This document shows, in pieces, positions 8,821-16,693 of a DNA stretch of 40,583 bases (position 1 is the first letter of the stretch; the number at the start of each line of letters is the position of its first letter). The DNA comes from Gracilibacillus halotolerans. Lineage in GTDB: Bacteria; Bacillota; Bacilli; Bacillales; Amphibacillaceae. A program made the position numbers and the translations under genes. The notes under the pieces were generated by a model. The model had not been told where the DNA came from. It did no database searches and saw only the letters and a program-made list of their open reading frames with translations. The stretch covers positions 1-40,583 of the forward strand of contig NZ_JACHON010000023.1 of assembly GCF_014206945.1 (NCBI RefSeq), written 5' to 3'.

Positions 8821-10131
8821 TTACTCTGTAATTGTTTCAGGTTCTACAGTTTTAATAACTTTTATTCTTACAATTTGATAGCCATTGATTTCTTCTACGA
8901 TAAATTGGTATCCTTGAGCTTCAATAAGAGTACCTACTTTCACATCTAGTTGCTGTGCGAAAATCCATCCACCAATTGTATCAATATCTTCATTTTCTAA
9001 CTCAATTCCCAGGACATCATTTAATTCTTCAATTTGTAATCTACCAGAAACGATATAGGTATGATTGTCTTGTTCTTCAATTAGAGGAACTTCATCAACA
9101 TCAAATTCATCACGTATTTCTCCAACAATCTCTTCTAAAATATCCTCTACCGTCACTAGACCTGCAGTTCCACCATATTCATCATTTACAATAGCCATGT
9201 GAATTTGGTCCTTTTGCATCTTCAGTAGAAGTTGTTTTATAGGAGTTGCTTCTGAAACGTGAATAATCGGACGAATATAATTATCGATTGAGAACTCATT
9301 TTCATCTTCATATCGTTCAGTTAGGATTTCCTTAATATTAATTAATCCAACGATATTATCTTTGTCGTTATGAGCCACAGGGTACCTTGTAAACTGTCCA
9401 TCGTGAACAATTTCATAAATTTCATCGAAACTGTCCTCTTTATAGATACAAATCATTTCGGTTCTTGGCTTCATAATTTCCTTAGCTAATCGTTCGTCGA
9501 ATTCAAATATATTCGTAACATATGTCATTTCTGCTTGATTAATTTCGCCACTTTCATAGCTTTCGGATAGAATTAATCGTAACTCTTCTTCTGAGTGAGC
9601 AGCCTCATGATTATTGATAGGTTTAAATCCAAACAAACGAATAAATTGGCGTGCCGACCCATTTAATAACCATATGAATGGATACATCACATTATAAAAG
9701 AAAATTAACGGTCTTGCTAAAAGCAACGTAACTTCCTCTGCCTTTTGAATTGCAACGGTTTTCGGTGCAAGCTCCCCGATTACCACGTGTAAAAAAGTGA
9801 TAGTAGCGAAAGCAATAATAAATGAAATAACCGAGCCTATGGTTGGATTCAATCCAATACTTTCAAAAACAGGATTTAACAACCTCATAATAGTCGGTTC
9901 ACCTAACCAACCTAGTCCTAATGCTGTAACGGTTATCCCTAATTGACAAGCGGATAAATAACCATCTAAATTGTTTAAAATCTTTTGAGCAGGTAATGCA
10001 CGTTTATTCCCGTTATCGACTAAATAATCTATCCTTGTTGATCGTACCTTCACGATCGCAAATTCGGTTGCTACAAAGAATGCTGTCATCAGAATCAATA
10101 TAGCAACCAAAAGCAAATTAACAATATCCAA
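8821..10131 (-). CDS. CNNM/HlyC-CorC family membrane protein with CBS pair
   Basis: A 436-aa member of the hemolysin C/CNNM group (like B. subtilis YhdP/YrkA/YugS), linked in this family to Mg2+ export or divalent-cation tolerance. The N-terminal DUF21/CNNM membrane domain spans about residues 1-190, with four hydrophobic segments. Two CBS domains follow (about 215-335; the first has MKPRTEMICI, the second IVNDEYGGTAGLVTVEDILE), then the C-terminal CorC_HlyC domain (about 350-425). It is a single-gene unit with a terminator after it. The 469 bases upstream contain an unusual structured leader. Confidence 0.92.
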   Translation of the reverse strand: MDIVNLLLVAILILMTAFFVATEFAIVKVRSTRIDYLVDNGNKRALPAQKILNNLDGYLSACQLGITVTALGLGWLGEPTIMRLLNPVFESIGLNPTIGSVISFIIAFATITFLHVVIGELAPKTVAIQKAEEVTLLLARPLIFFYNVMYPFIWLLNGSARQFIRLFGFKPINNHEAAHSEEELRLILSESYESGEINQAEMTYVTNIFEFDERLAKEIMKPRTEMICIYKEDSFDEIYEIVHDGQFTRYPVAHNDKDNIVGLINIKEILTERYEDENEFSIDNYIRPIIHVSEATPIKQLLLKMQKDQIHMAIVNDEYGGTAGLVTVEDILEEIVGEIRDEFDVDEVPLIEEQDNHTYIVSGRLQIEELNDVLGIELENEDIDTIGGWIFAQQLDVKVGTLIEAQGYQFIVEEINGYQIVRIKVIKTVEPETITE

Positions 10132-10330
10132 ATAATATCCCTGTACCTACCTTATAGATACAAGGATTTCACCTCCTGGTTTTACAAAAATTATTGCGTC
10201 CTCATGTGTCCGTTTCTAAGCGATGACACATGGAAAACGTCAGATACTTGATTATTAACTTATTTAGAAAACGTTGTAGTTTTACCTTCCCATGAGCATC
10301 ACTCCTAGAAAAAGGACCCTTTTTGTTATA
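10132..10330 (-). promoter_or_regulatory. structured 5' leader of the CNNM/HlyC-type gene
   Basis: Read on the minus strand this long leader contains a perfect 8-bp hairpin CATGTGTC/GACACATG (10232-10203) and, further upstream, CTCATG (10296-10291), which could instead pair with CATGAG (10206-10201) inside the hairpin's 3' arm. AGGAG followed eight bases later by a minimal frame ATG-GGA-AGG-TAA (10293-10282) precedes it. It does not match my memory of the M-box, yybP-ykoY or ydaO riboswitches. No promoter could be fixed. The rest of the gene-free stretch to 10491 shows nothing else. Confidence 0.35.
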
Positions 10331-10491
10331 CCAAGTGAATATTCCTCTACCAGGTCACTTCTATTAAATAATATTACTATTTATCTTATTAAAGGACTAG
10401 TTAATAGATAACAAAAATCTCAATTTAAATTTAAGAATGATTTTACTAGATTTCACTTAAAATAAAGCGAAGTGTTTTCTCGAAAGTAATA

Positions 10492-10540
10492 ATAAAAAAA
10501 AGAAGGAATCAAACTGATTTCAACAAACCGTTCGATTCCT
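10492..10540 (-). terminator. terminator of the fucose ABC transporter operon
   Basis: On the minus strand AGGAATC...GATTCCT (10540-10534 with 10510-10504), extended inward by three pairs after a mismatch, is followed by TCTTTTTTTTATT. It lies about 60 bases beyond the binding-protein stop codon. Confidence 0.8.
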
Positions 10541-10600
10541 ACTATTGATAAAATATCTCAGACTCATTCACTCTATGTGCATCTATAAAAAGTCTCAAAA

Positions 10601-11635
10601 TTATTCATAAATAGCGGCCTGTATTTCATCGCTATCTATATTGTCCTTGTCATACCAGAAATATCCTGTATCGATACTCTTTTCGACTTCTTTGTTGTTC
10701 AGTGTTTCTACTGCTGCTTTAACCGTTTCATATCCGATGCCTTCAGGATTTTGTGTAATCGCACCATTCATTACTCCATTTTTGATGGCGTCTATCTGTT
10801 GTTTTCCTGAATCAAAACCAATGATTACAATTTCTTCTTGTTTGCCTAATTCCGTAATCGCATTTACTACACCAATTGCAGACCCTTCATTTGAACCATA
10901 AATACCGGCTAAGTCTGGATGTGCTTGAATGATGGTCTTAGCTAGGTTGGTAGATTCCAAATGGTCCCCACCACCATACTGAGTATCAACGATTTCAATA
11001 TCTGGATATTCATCATTTATAGTATCGACAAAACCATCACGTCGCTCTACACCTGTTACGGATACTTGATCGTGAACGATTAGCGCTACTTTCCCTTTTT
11101 CTTCTATTAATTCTGCCATTCGATGAGCTGCTTCAGCCGCTGCTGCATAATTGTCTGTCGATGCGGTTGTAACTGGAATATCGCTCTCGACCCCGGAGTC
11201 AAAGGCTACTATTGGAATGCCTCGTGAATCAGCTGTTTCTAATAGAGGCGCAGCTGCTTGAGAATCTAGTGCTGCAAATCCTATGGCATCAGGATTTCTA
11301 TCTAACGCTGCCTGAAGCATCTCAATCTGCTTATCAATTTGAGATTCATTATCTGGACCTTCAAATGTAATTTCTACGTCAAATTCTTCCGCTGCTCTTT
11401 CTGCACCACTTTGTACTGCTTGCCAGAATTGGTGCTGGAAACCTTTTGACACAATAGCAATATAAGGTTTGTCTCCATCCTCAGCTTCTGTTTCATTATC
11501 GGTGGTTTCTTGTTCTGAATCGTCTGTATCAGGAGCAGAATCACTACCTTCATTCGTTGTGTCGCTACCACATGCAGCCAAAAATACAAAAGACAGAATG
11601 ACAATTACAAAAGGTAAAAATAATTTCTTAGCCAT
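10601..11635 (-). CDS. CUT2 sugar-binding lipoprotein (RbsB type; probable fucose)
   Basis: A 344-aa periplasmic-binding protein of the ribose/LacI-like class (peripla_BP_4). A lipoprotein signal ends at lipobox LAAC with Cys22, followed by a long acidic, Thr/Ser-rich linker to about residue 55. The sugar-binding fold begins with YIAIVSKGFQHQFWQAVQ, where aromatic residues are typical ligand contacts. It is the third gene of an RbsA-RbsC-RbsB set, 63 bases after the permease. The divergent neighbours encode a complete L-fucose catabolic route, so the ligand is probably L-fucose or another deoxyhexose rather than ribose; this is inference from context. Confidence 0.92.
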   Translation of the reverse strand: MAKKLFLPFVIVILSFVFLAACGSDTTNEGSDSAPDTDDSEQETTDNETEAEDGDKPYIAIVSKGFQHQFWQAVQSGAERAAEEFDVEITFEGPDNESQIDKQIEMLQAALDRNPDAIGFAALDSQAAAPLLETADSRGIPIVAFDSGVESDIPVTTASTDNYAAAAEAAHRMAELIEEKGKVALIVHDQVSVTGVERRDGFVDTINDEYPDIEIVDTQYGGGDHLESTNLAKTIIQAHPDLAGIYGSNEGSAIGVVNAITELGKQEEIVIIGFDSGKQQIDAIKNGVMNGAITQNPEGIGYETVKAAVETLNNKEVEKSIDTGYFWYDKDNIDSDEIQAAIYE

Positions 11636-11698
11636 TTTATACTCCCCTTTATAAAATTTATATATAACTCAAAATGTGAGTTATTACAAAATGGTTAG

Positions 11699-12691
11699 TT
11701 ATGCACCTTTTTTGCGTAGCATATCTATGTAAACCGCAAGAAGGATTACAATTCCTACAACGACTGTCTGCCATTCTTGAGGAATAGACATGATACGTAG
11801 ACCGTTCGTTAGAACACTCATAATTAGTGCACCAATCATTGTGCCAATTAAGGACCCCTTTCCGCCACTTAAAGATGTACCTCCAATAACAACTGCAGCA
11901 ATTGCTTCTAACTCATAACCCATGCCCAATGATGGTTGAGCGGAATTTAATCGAGAAGCCATAAGAACCCCAGCAATACCTGTGAAACTACCAGCAATTG
12001 TGTAGATTATAATCTTCCACTTTTTAACGTTAATTCCTGATAATCTGGTAGCTTCTTCATTACTACCTATAGAAAATGTGTATCTTCCTACGATAGTTTT
12101 TGATAATAGAATCCAACCAATAATCACCATAATAAAGAAGATAAGAACGGCGTTAGGAATGGAGATGGACGATACTACGTTACCTAAAGCTATTTGGTTA
12201 AATCCTTCGATATCCGTGAAATAAATAGGTGAAGCTCCTGAGATTACAAGAGATAACCCTTTTGCAATCATCATCATTGCCAATGTCGCAATGAATGGTG
12301 GAATTCTAAGTATAGATACGGAAAAACCTGATACAAATCCAATTAGAGCGCCAACTAGAACACCGCCAATAATACCAACAATGATAGGTAAACCTAGAAA
12401 TACAATGAATACGCCTGTCATCACCGAGGTTAATGTCATACCTGTACCAATGGATAAGTCAATACCGCCAGTTATAATAACGAATGTGGTACCTAAGGCT
12501 AAAATACCAATGACAGTAGTAGACAACAAAATCCCTTCAATATTAGACCAAGTTAAAAAGTGTTCGGAAGCAACAGAAAAAAAGATAATCAGAAGTATTA
12601 AACTAGCAAACGCTAATATTTGCTGTAATGCTGATGTGCCACGAAATAATTTCTCCTTTTTTTCTTCGTTATTAACAGCTATATCTGTCAT
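11699..12691 (-). CDS. CUT2 sugar ABC transporter permease (RbsC type)
   Basis: A 330-aa, about ten-helix permease of the ribose/xylose/AraH group. The conserved segment GGIDLSIGTGMTLTSVMTG is present near residues 82-100, as is the GGTSLSGGKGSLIGT motif (about 271-285). I use the ATG at 12691; the longer frame would start with a TTG whose next codons are the ribosome site GGAGGAG itself. The gene starts 25 bases after the ATPase gene and has the same strand, giving an A-C-B operon. Substrate presumed to be that of the binding protein. Confidence 0.9.
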   Translation of the reverse strand: MTDIAVNNEEKKEKLFRGTSALQQILAFASLILLIIFFSVASEHFLTWSNIEGILLSTTVIGILALGTTFVIITGGIDLSIGTGMTLTSVMTGVFIVFLGLPIIVGIIGGVLVGALIGFVSGFSVSILRIPPFIATLAMMMIAKGLSLVISGASPIYFTDIEGFNQIALGNVVSSISIPNAVLIFFIMVIIGWILLSKTIVGRYTFSIGSNEEATRLSGINVKKWKIIIYTIAGSFTGIAGVLMASRLNSAQPSLGMGYELEAIAAVVIGGTSLSGGKGSLIGTMIGALIMSVLTNGLRIMSIPQEWQTVVVGIVILLAVYIDMLRKKGA

Positions 12692-12716
12692 GGATTCCCA
12701 CTCCTCCAATATATAT

Positions 12717-14204
12717 TTATTGCATTGTTGCTAGACTCATAATTTTCTCCTGAGTTGCTTCCTTACTTATTAATTCTCCAGTGATACGTCCTTCGTTCAT
12801 GACAATTATGCGATCACTAAGACGTAATATTTCTGGTAACTCAGAAGAAATCATAATGATGGATTTCCCTTGGTTTGCAAGTTGCTCCAATAAGTCATAT
12901 ATTTCTTGTTTAGCACCTACATCAATCCCACGAGTTGGTTCATCAAAAATTAAAATCTCGGAATTCTTAAGCAACCATTTTGCGATGATTACCTTTTGTT
13001 GATTACCACCGGATAATAGTTTCACACGTTGATTAACATTAGGTGTTTTAATCTTTAATAGGGATGAGTAGTGTTCAGCAGCTTTTTTTATTTGTTGGGG
13101 TTTTACAATAGAAGTCGTTGTATAGTTATTCAATGAAGAAATTACGATATTTTCTTTTACTGTCATGTCTAGCATCAAACCATATTGTTTTCGATCTTCT
13201 GATAAGTAGCCAATACCGTAACGAACAGCATCAACAGGTTGCTTTATCTTTACTTCTGTTCCATGGATTATAATGCGACCTGTATAAGGGTCAGCTCCAA
13301 AGATAGCCCGAGCCATTTCTGTTCGTCCTGCTCCTACTAAACCAGCAAATCCAAGTATTTCGCCTTTTTTTAGTTGAAAGGACACGTCCTTGATAAACTG
13401 GTTATTAAGACGATTGGCCTCTAAAACAACATCTCTAAACTTCTCTGGATCGGAAACCTTTTTATTAATGGTTACTTCTCTACCAACCATAAGTGACACC
13501 ACTTTACTAATTTCTGTTCCGGCTGTGGGAAGTGTATCAATGTATTCTCCATCACGCATCACCGTAATTCTATTTGTTATTCGTTTTAGTTCCTCCATAC
13601 GATGGGAGATATAAATAATACCTACCCCATCCTTCCGCAGCCGTTCAATTAACTCAAATAACGTGTCTATTTCTTTATCTGTGAGAGCGGCAGTTGGTTC
13701 ATCCATAATTAATATCTTGGCACGAAAGGATAATGCTTTTGCAATTTCAACCATTTGTTGTTTGGCAACCGTTAAATCAGAAATTTTAGTTTGTGGATCA
13801 AGTTTAATATTTAAACGATGAAGTAGTTTTTCGGTCTTAGTATTTAATTTCTTGCTATTAATAAAGAAATTTAATGAATCACGTGGCTCTCGACCAATAA
13901 AAATATTCTCAGCTACGGTCAGGTCAGGCATCAGGTTCAGTTCCTGGTGAACAATATTGATTCCCATTTCCTGAGCTTCTTTTGTATTCTTCGGAGAGAT
14001 TTCCTCATGATTATAAATAATAGAACCTTCATCTTTCTGGTAGATACCGGTTAAAATTTTCATTAAGGTGGATTTACCGGCTCCATTTTCTCCTACGAGA
14101 GCTAATACCTCTCCTTCATATAAATCCAACTGGACATTGGATAAGGCTTTAACACCAGGGAAAGATTTAGATATATTTTTCATCTCTAATATCTTTTTCG
14201 TCAT
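12717..14204 (-). CDS. CUT2 sugar ABC transporter ATPase, tandem domains (RbsA type)
   Basis: A 495-aa protein with two ABC ATPase domains. Domain 1 has Walker A GENGAGKST (residues 38-46) and Walker B with ILIMDEPTAAL. Domain 2 has the degenerate Walker A GLVGAGRTE usual for RbsA/XylG proteins, signature LSGGNQQKV and Walker B ILIFDEPTRGID. It is the first gene of the transporter operon, behind AAAGGAG. Its promoter faces the LacI-type regulator gene, with which it shares a control region. It energises uptake of the same sugar, probably L-fucose. Confidence 0.94.
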   Translation of the reverse strand: MTKKILEMKNISKSFPGVKALSNVQLDLYEGEVLALVGENGAGKSTLMKILTGIYQKDEGSIIYNHEEISPKNTKEAQEMGINIVHQELNLMPDLTVAENIFIGREPRDSLNFFINSKKLNTKTEKLLHRLNIKLDPQTKISDLTVAKQQMVEIAKALSFRAKILIMDEPTAALTDKEIDTLFELIERLRKDGVGIIYISHRMEELKRITNRITVMRDGEYIDTLPTAGTEISKVVSLMVGREVTINKKVSDPEKFRDVVLEANRLNNQFIKDVSFQLKKGEILGFAGLVGAGRTEMARAIFGADPYTGRIIIHGTEVKIKQPVDAVRYGIGYLSEDRKQYGLMLDMTVKENIVISSLNNYTTTSIVKPQQIKKAAEHYSSLLKIKTPNVNQRVKLLSGGNQQKVIIAKWLLKNSEILIFDEPTRGIDVGAKQEIYDLLEQLANQGKSIIMISSELPEILRLSDRIIVMNEGRITGELISKEATQEKIMSLATMQ

Positions 14205-14281
14205 GAATTAGACTCCTTTCCTTTTTTTAATCGGAACCAAATGAAAGATCTACTTTTAATAAAACAGAGTAACTCGCTTTT

Positions 14282-14295
14282 TGATAACGCTTTCA
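14282..14295. promoter_or_regulatory. cre site in the transporter leader
   Basis: Read on the minus strand, TGAAAGCGTTATCA matches the CcpA cre consensus TGNAARCGNWWWCA at every position. It lies just downstream of the likely start of the transporter transcript, a repressing location. Confidence 0.65.
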
Positions 14296-14308
14296 GTTAT
14301 CGGTAACA
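14295..14308. promoter_or_regulatory. candidate operator for the LacI-type regulator (transporter side)
   Basis: The minus-strand read TGTTACCGATAACT is an imperfect even palindrome with a central CG, as LacI-family operators are. It shares TGTTACCG-n-TA with the site at 14458-14471 on the other promoter and abuts the cre site. Confidence 0.45.
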
Positions 14309-14310
14309 TA

Positions 14311-14339
14311 AAAATAGCATAACGGTTTAGAGGTGTCAA
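14311..14339 (-). promoter_or_regulatory. promoter of the fucose ABC transporter operon
   Basis: On the minus strand: perfect -35 TTGACA (14339-14334), 17 bases, then -10 TATTTT (14316-14311) preceded by TGC, i.e. an extended -10. The cre and operator motifs lie immediately downstream. Confidence 0.65.
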
Positions 14340-14443
14340 CAATGTATTTTATCGTTTTTCTACTTCTAGCGATTGTTATATAGGTAAAACCTTAATGTAT
14401 AAGGCTTTTAATTTACATGTAAAATAAAATAAAGAAAAATCTC

Positions 14444-14472
14444 TTGCAAAATAATTATGTTACCGCTATCAT
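14444..14472 (+). promoter_or_regulatory. promoter of the regulator/fucose catabolic operon
   Basis: TTGCAA (14444-14449), 17 bases, TATCAT (14467-14472). A 12-base palindrome TTTACATGTAAA (14412-14423) lies just upstream and is unexplained. Confidence 0.6.
14458..14471. promoter_or_regulatory. operator/cre-like site overlapping the fuc -10
   Basis: TGTTACCGCTATCA fits the loose cre consensus TGWNANCGNTNWCA completely and shares TGTTACCG-n-TA with the site at 14295-14308. It covers the spacer and most of the -10, so protein bound here would block RNA polymerase. Confidence 0.55.
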
Positions 14473-14520
14473 ATACATATAAATATTCGAGTATGACAAC
14501 AAAAAAAGAGGTAGATGAAC

Positions 14521-15546
14521 TTGGTAACTATTTACGATATAGCAAAAAAAGCAAAAGTATCGCCAATGACTGTTTCAAGAGTAATAAATAATTCGGGGAA
14601 TATCCGGGTGGCAACTAGAGAAAAAGTAGAAAAGGCTATTAAAGAGCTCGGATATATTCCAAACGAGGCTGCGAGAAGTTTAACCTCAAACCAAACAAAA
14701 ACATTAGGATTAATTTTAACCGATATAACAAACCCTTTCTTTGCTAAAGTCGCTAGGGGAGCAGAGGCAAAGGCTATGGAAACAGGGTATCGTATCTTGT
14801 TAGCGAATACCGATGAGGACTTTGAAAAGGAAAAAAGCTATACAGATATGATGATCTCTGCTCGTGTAGATGGAGTTATTATGACCCCTACTAATGATGA
14901 AAGCTTGAAGCATGTAGAACGTTTGAATCAACATAATATTCCAACCGTTTTGTTAGACCGTACTGTTGAGGGATTTGAAGGAGATTGCGTGCTAGGGGAC
15001 AGTTATAAAGGCAGTAGAGAGTTGGTCCGGCATTTAATAGACTATGGCCACAAGAATATAGCGTTAGTAAATGGTCCTAGAAATATATCAACTTCCCGAG
15101 AGAGAGAACGAGGATATGTAGAAACATTAAAACTGAATGACCTACCAATCCATGAAAATTATATATCCGAGTTCGATTTCCGTAGTATGGAGCCTCATGC
15201 TGCACATAGCATTGTAGAAAAGCTCATGTCTTTAGACGAAGACAAACGCCCTACTGCAATATTTGCCTCTAATAACTTTATTGCAATAAGTGTTATTCAA
15301 TCATTAAGACAAATGAATCTTCGCGTTCCGGAGGATGTGTCTATCGTTTGCTTTGATGAGATAGAGCCAGTGGAATATTTTGACCCTTTCTTTACTGTTG
15401 CAGCACAGCCGGCTACTGAGTTCGGAAAAATCTCTTTACAATATTTGGTTGAACGATTAGAGAATGACGGGCTCGAGCAATCAAGAAAGGTTATTTTACC
15501 CCCTGATATTCATATACGTAAGTCTACTCAGAGAATAGAAGAATAG
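14521..15546 (+). CDS. LacI-family regulator of the fucose genes
   Basis: A 341-aa LacI/GalR-type repressor. The N-terminal HTH is canonical (TIYDIAKKAKVSPMTVSRVI) with the hinge helix NEAARSL; the periplasmic-binding-like effector domain begins at TLGLILTDITNPFFAK. I start at TTG 14521, eight bases from GAGGT (14508-14512), because the ATG at 14515 is only two bases from that site and the family normally starts M-x-TIYDIA. It is the first gene of the catabolic operon and diverges from the transporter. It should bind operators in the 14.28-14.47 kb gap and release them with fucose or a pathway intermediate. The family is certain, the effector inferred. Confidence 0.9.
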   Translation: MVTIYDIAKKAKVSPMTVSRVINNSGNIRVATREKVEKAIKELGYIPNEAARSLTSNQTKTLGLILTDITNPFFAKVARGAEAKAMETGYRILLANTDEDFEKEKSYTDMMISARVDGVIMTPTNDESLKHVERLNQHNIPTVLLDRTVEGFEGDCVLGDSYKGSRELVRHLIDYGHKNIALVNGPRNISTSRERERGYVETLKLNDLPIHENYISEFDFRSMEPHAAHSIVEKLMSLDEDKRPTAIFASNNFIAISVIQSLRQMNLRVPEDVSIVCFDEIEPVEYFDPFFTVAAQPATEFGKISLQYLVERLENDGLEQSRKVILPPDIHIRKSTQRIEE

Positions 15547-15558
15547 GAGTGTCTAACC

Positions 15559-15990
15559 ATGCTAAGGAACATACCTGATGTCATTTCTCCAGAGCTTTTA
15601 AAAATTTTGCATGAGATGGGGCATGGAGATGAACTTGTTATTGCAGATGGTAATTTCCCTGCAGCACGTTTAGCTAGCCGTCTCGTTCGGTGTGATGGGC
15701 ATCAAGCATCGGATCTTTTAAAAGCAATCCTAACCCTATTTCCAGTAGATACATTTGTAGAGAAGCCAATTACACTTATGCAAGTAGTAGATGATAAAAC
15801 GGAAATGGAGCCAGAAATTTGGAATGTTTATAAAGGCATTTTTAAAAAGTTAGATGTAGAACCCAACCAAATTAACTATGAAGAACGTTTTACTTTCTAT
15901 GAAAAAGCTAAAGCAGCATATGCAATTGTCGCTACATCCGAGAAAGCACTTTATGGAAATATTATATTAAAAAAAGGTGTTCTTTACTAA
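15559..15990 (+). CDS. fucU: L-fucose mutarotase (FucU/RbsD family)
   Basis: A 143-aa RbsD/FucU-family protein; these interconvert alpha and beta anomers of the free sugar so that the isomerase gets its preferred form. The diagnostic N-terminal motif HEMGHGDELVIADGNFPA, with catalytic-type His22 and Asp30, is present. The C-terminal ATSEKALYGNIILKKGV is FucU-like, and the length is closer to FucU than to RbsD (about 130). It lies 12 bases after the regulator gene, behind AGGAGTG, and is in one operon with aldolase, kinase and isomerase genes. Confidence 0.9.
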   Translation: MLRNIPDVISPELLKILHEMGHGDELVIADGNFPAARLASRLVRCDGHQASDLLKAILTLFPVDTFVEKPITLMQVVDDKTEMEPEIWNVYKGIFKKLDVEPNQINYEERFTFYEKAKAAYAIVATSEKALYGNIILKKGVLY

Positions 15991-16020
15991 AATCTATCTA
16001 ATTTAGAGGAGGCTTTCTTA

Positions 16021-16671
16021 ATGGAAAATGTAAAAACTATCCTAAGTGAGTACGGTAAGAAGTTGGTTACTTCTGGACTGGTTGTGGGAGCTGGCGGAAA
16101 TCTAAGTATGCGTGATGGAGACTATATGTATATTTCGCCAAGTGGTTTTGACTTACAGGATATTCAAGATGAGGATTGGGTAAAAGTTAACATTGCTACA
16201 GGTGAAGTATTAAGTGAATTAAAACCATCCTCCGAGCTTCATATGCATTTACAATGTTTTCGAAAGAGGGATGATATCAATTCTGTATTACATGCACACC
16301 CTAGCTATTCGGTCGGAGTTTCCTCAACTGGAAAAGAAATTCCCAGCATGTTTCCTGATTTTCCCGCTATGATAAAAAATATCAAATACCTAGACTATAT
16401 GATTCCTACCACCAACATTCTAGCGGACGCTGTAGGAGATGTTATTCATGAAACAGACGTAGTCGTTATGCGCAATCATGGTGTATTAACGGTTGGAACC
16501 TCAATGAAGGAAGCGTATTTCTTTATGCAATTAACGGAAGAAGCTGCAAAAGTATACACTATTTCTAGTTCTGTAGGCGAACCAAGGATACTTACAGAAA
16601 ATGAATGCTCCGATCTTAAAAATTTATCGAGTGAAAAATTTCGTGCAAAGCTATTAAAAGAATCACAATAA
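16021..16671 (+). CDS. fucA: class II aldolase, probable L-fuculose-1-phosphate aldolase
   Basis: A 216-aa zinc-dependent class II aldolase/adducin-family enzyme. Zinc ligands line up with E. coli FucA: His91 and His93 (VLHAHPSYSV) and His153 (MRNHGVLTVG), with catalytic Glu72 (PSSELHMH). It would split L-fuculose-1-phosphate into dihydroxyacetone phosphate and L-lactaldehyde. Size equals E. coli FucA (215). The ribosome site GAGGAGG precedes the ATG. Related aldolases act on rhamnulose- or ribulose-phosphates; the neighbouring FucI and FucU make the fuculose assignment best. Confidence 0.88.
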   Translation: MENVKTILSEYGKKLVTSGLVVGAGGNLSMRDGDYMYISPSGFDLQDIQDEDWVKVNIATGEVLSELKPSSELHMHLQCFRKRDDINSVLHAHPSYSVGVSSTGKEIPSMFPDFPAMIKNIKYLDYMIPTTNILADAVGDVIHETDVVVMRNHGVLTVGTSMKEAYFFMQLTEEAAKVYTISSSVGEPRILTENECSDLKNLSSEKFRAKLLKESQ

Positions 16672-16693
16672 TCTCTTAGAAAGTAGGGATTTT

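Noticed and set aside
10132-10600. Known riboswitch (M-box, yybP-ykoY or ydaO type) ahead of the CNNM/HlyC-type gene
   Set aside because: None of the conserved core sequences I know for these classes is visible; kept only as an unnamed structured leader.
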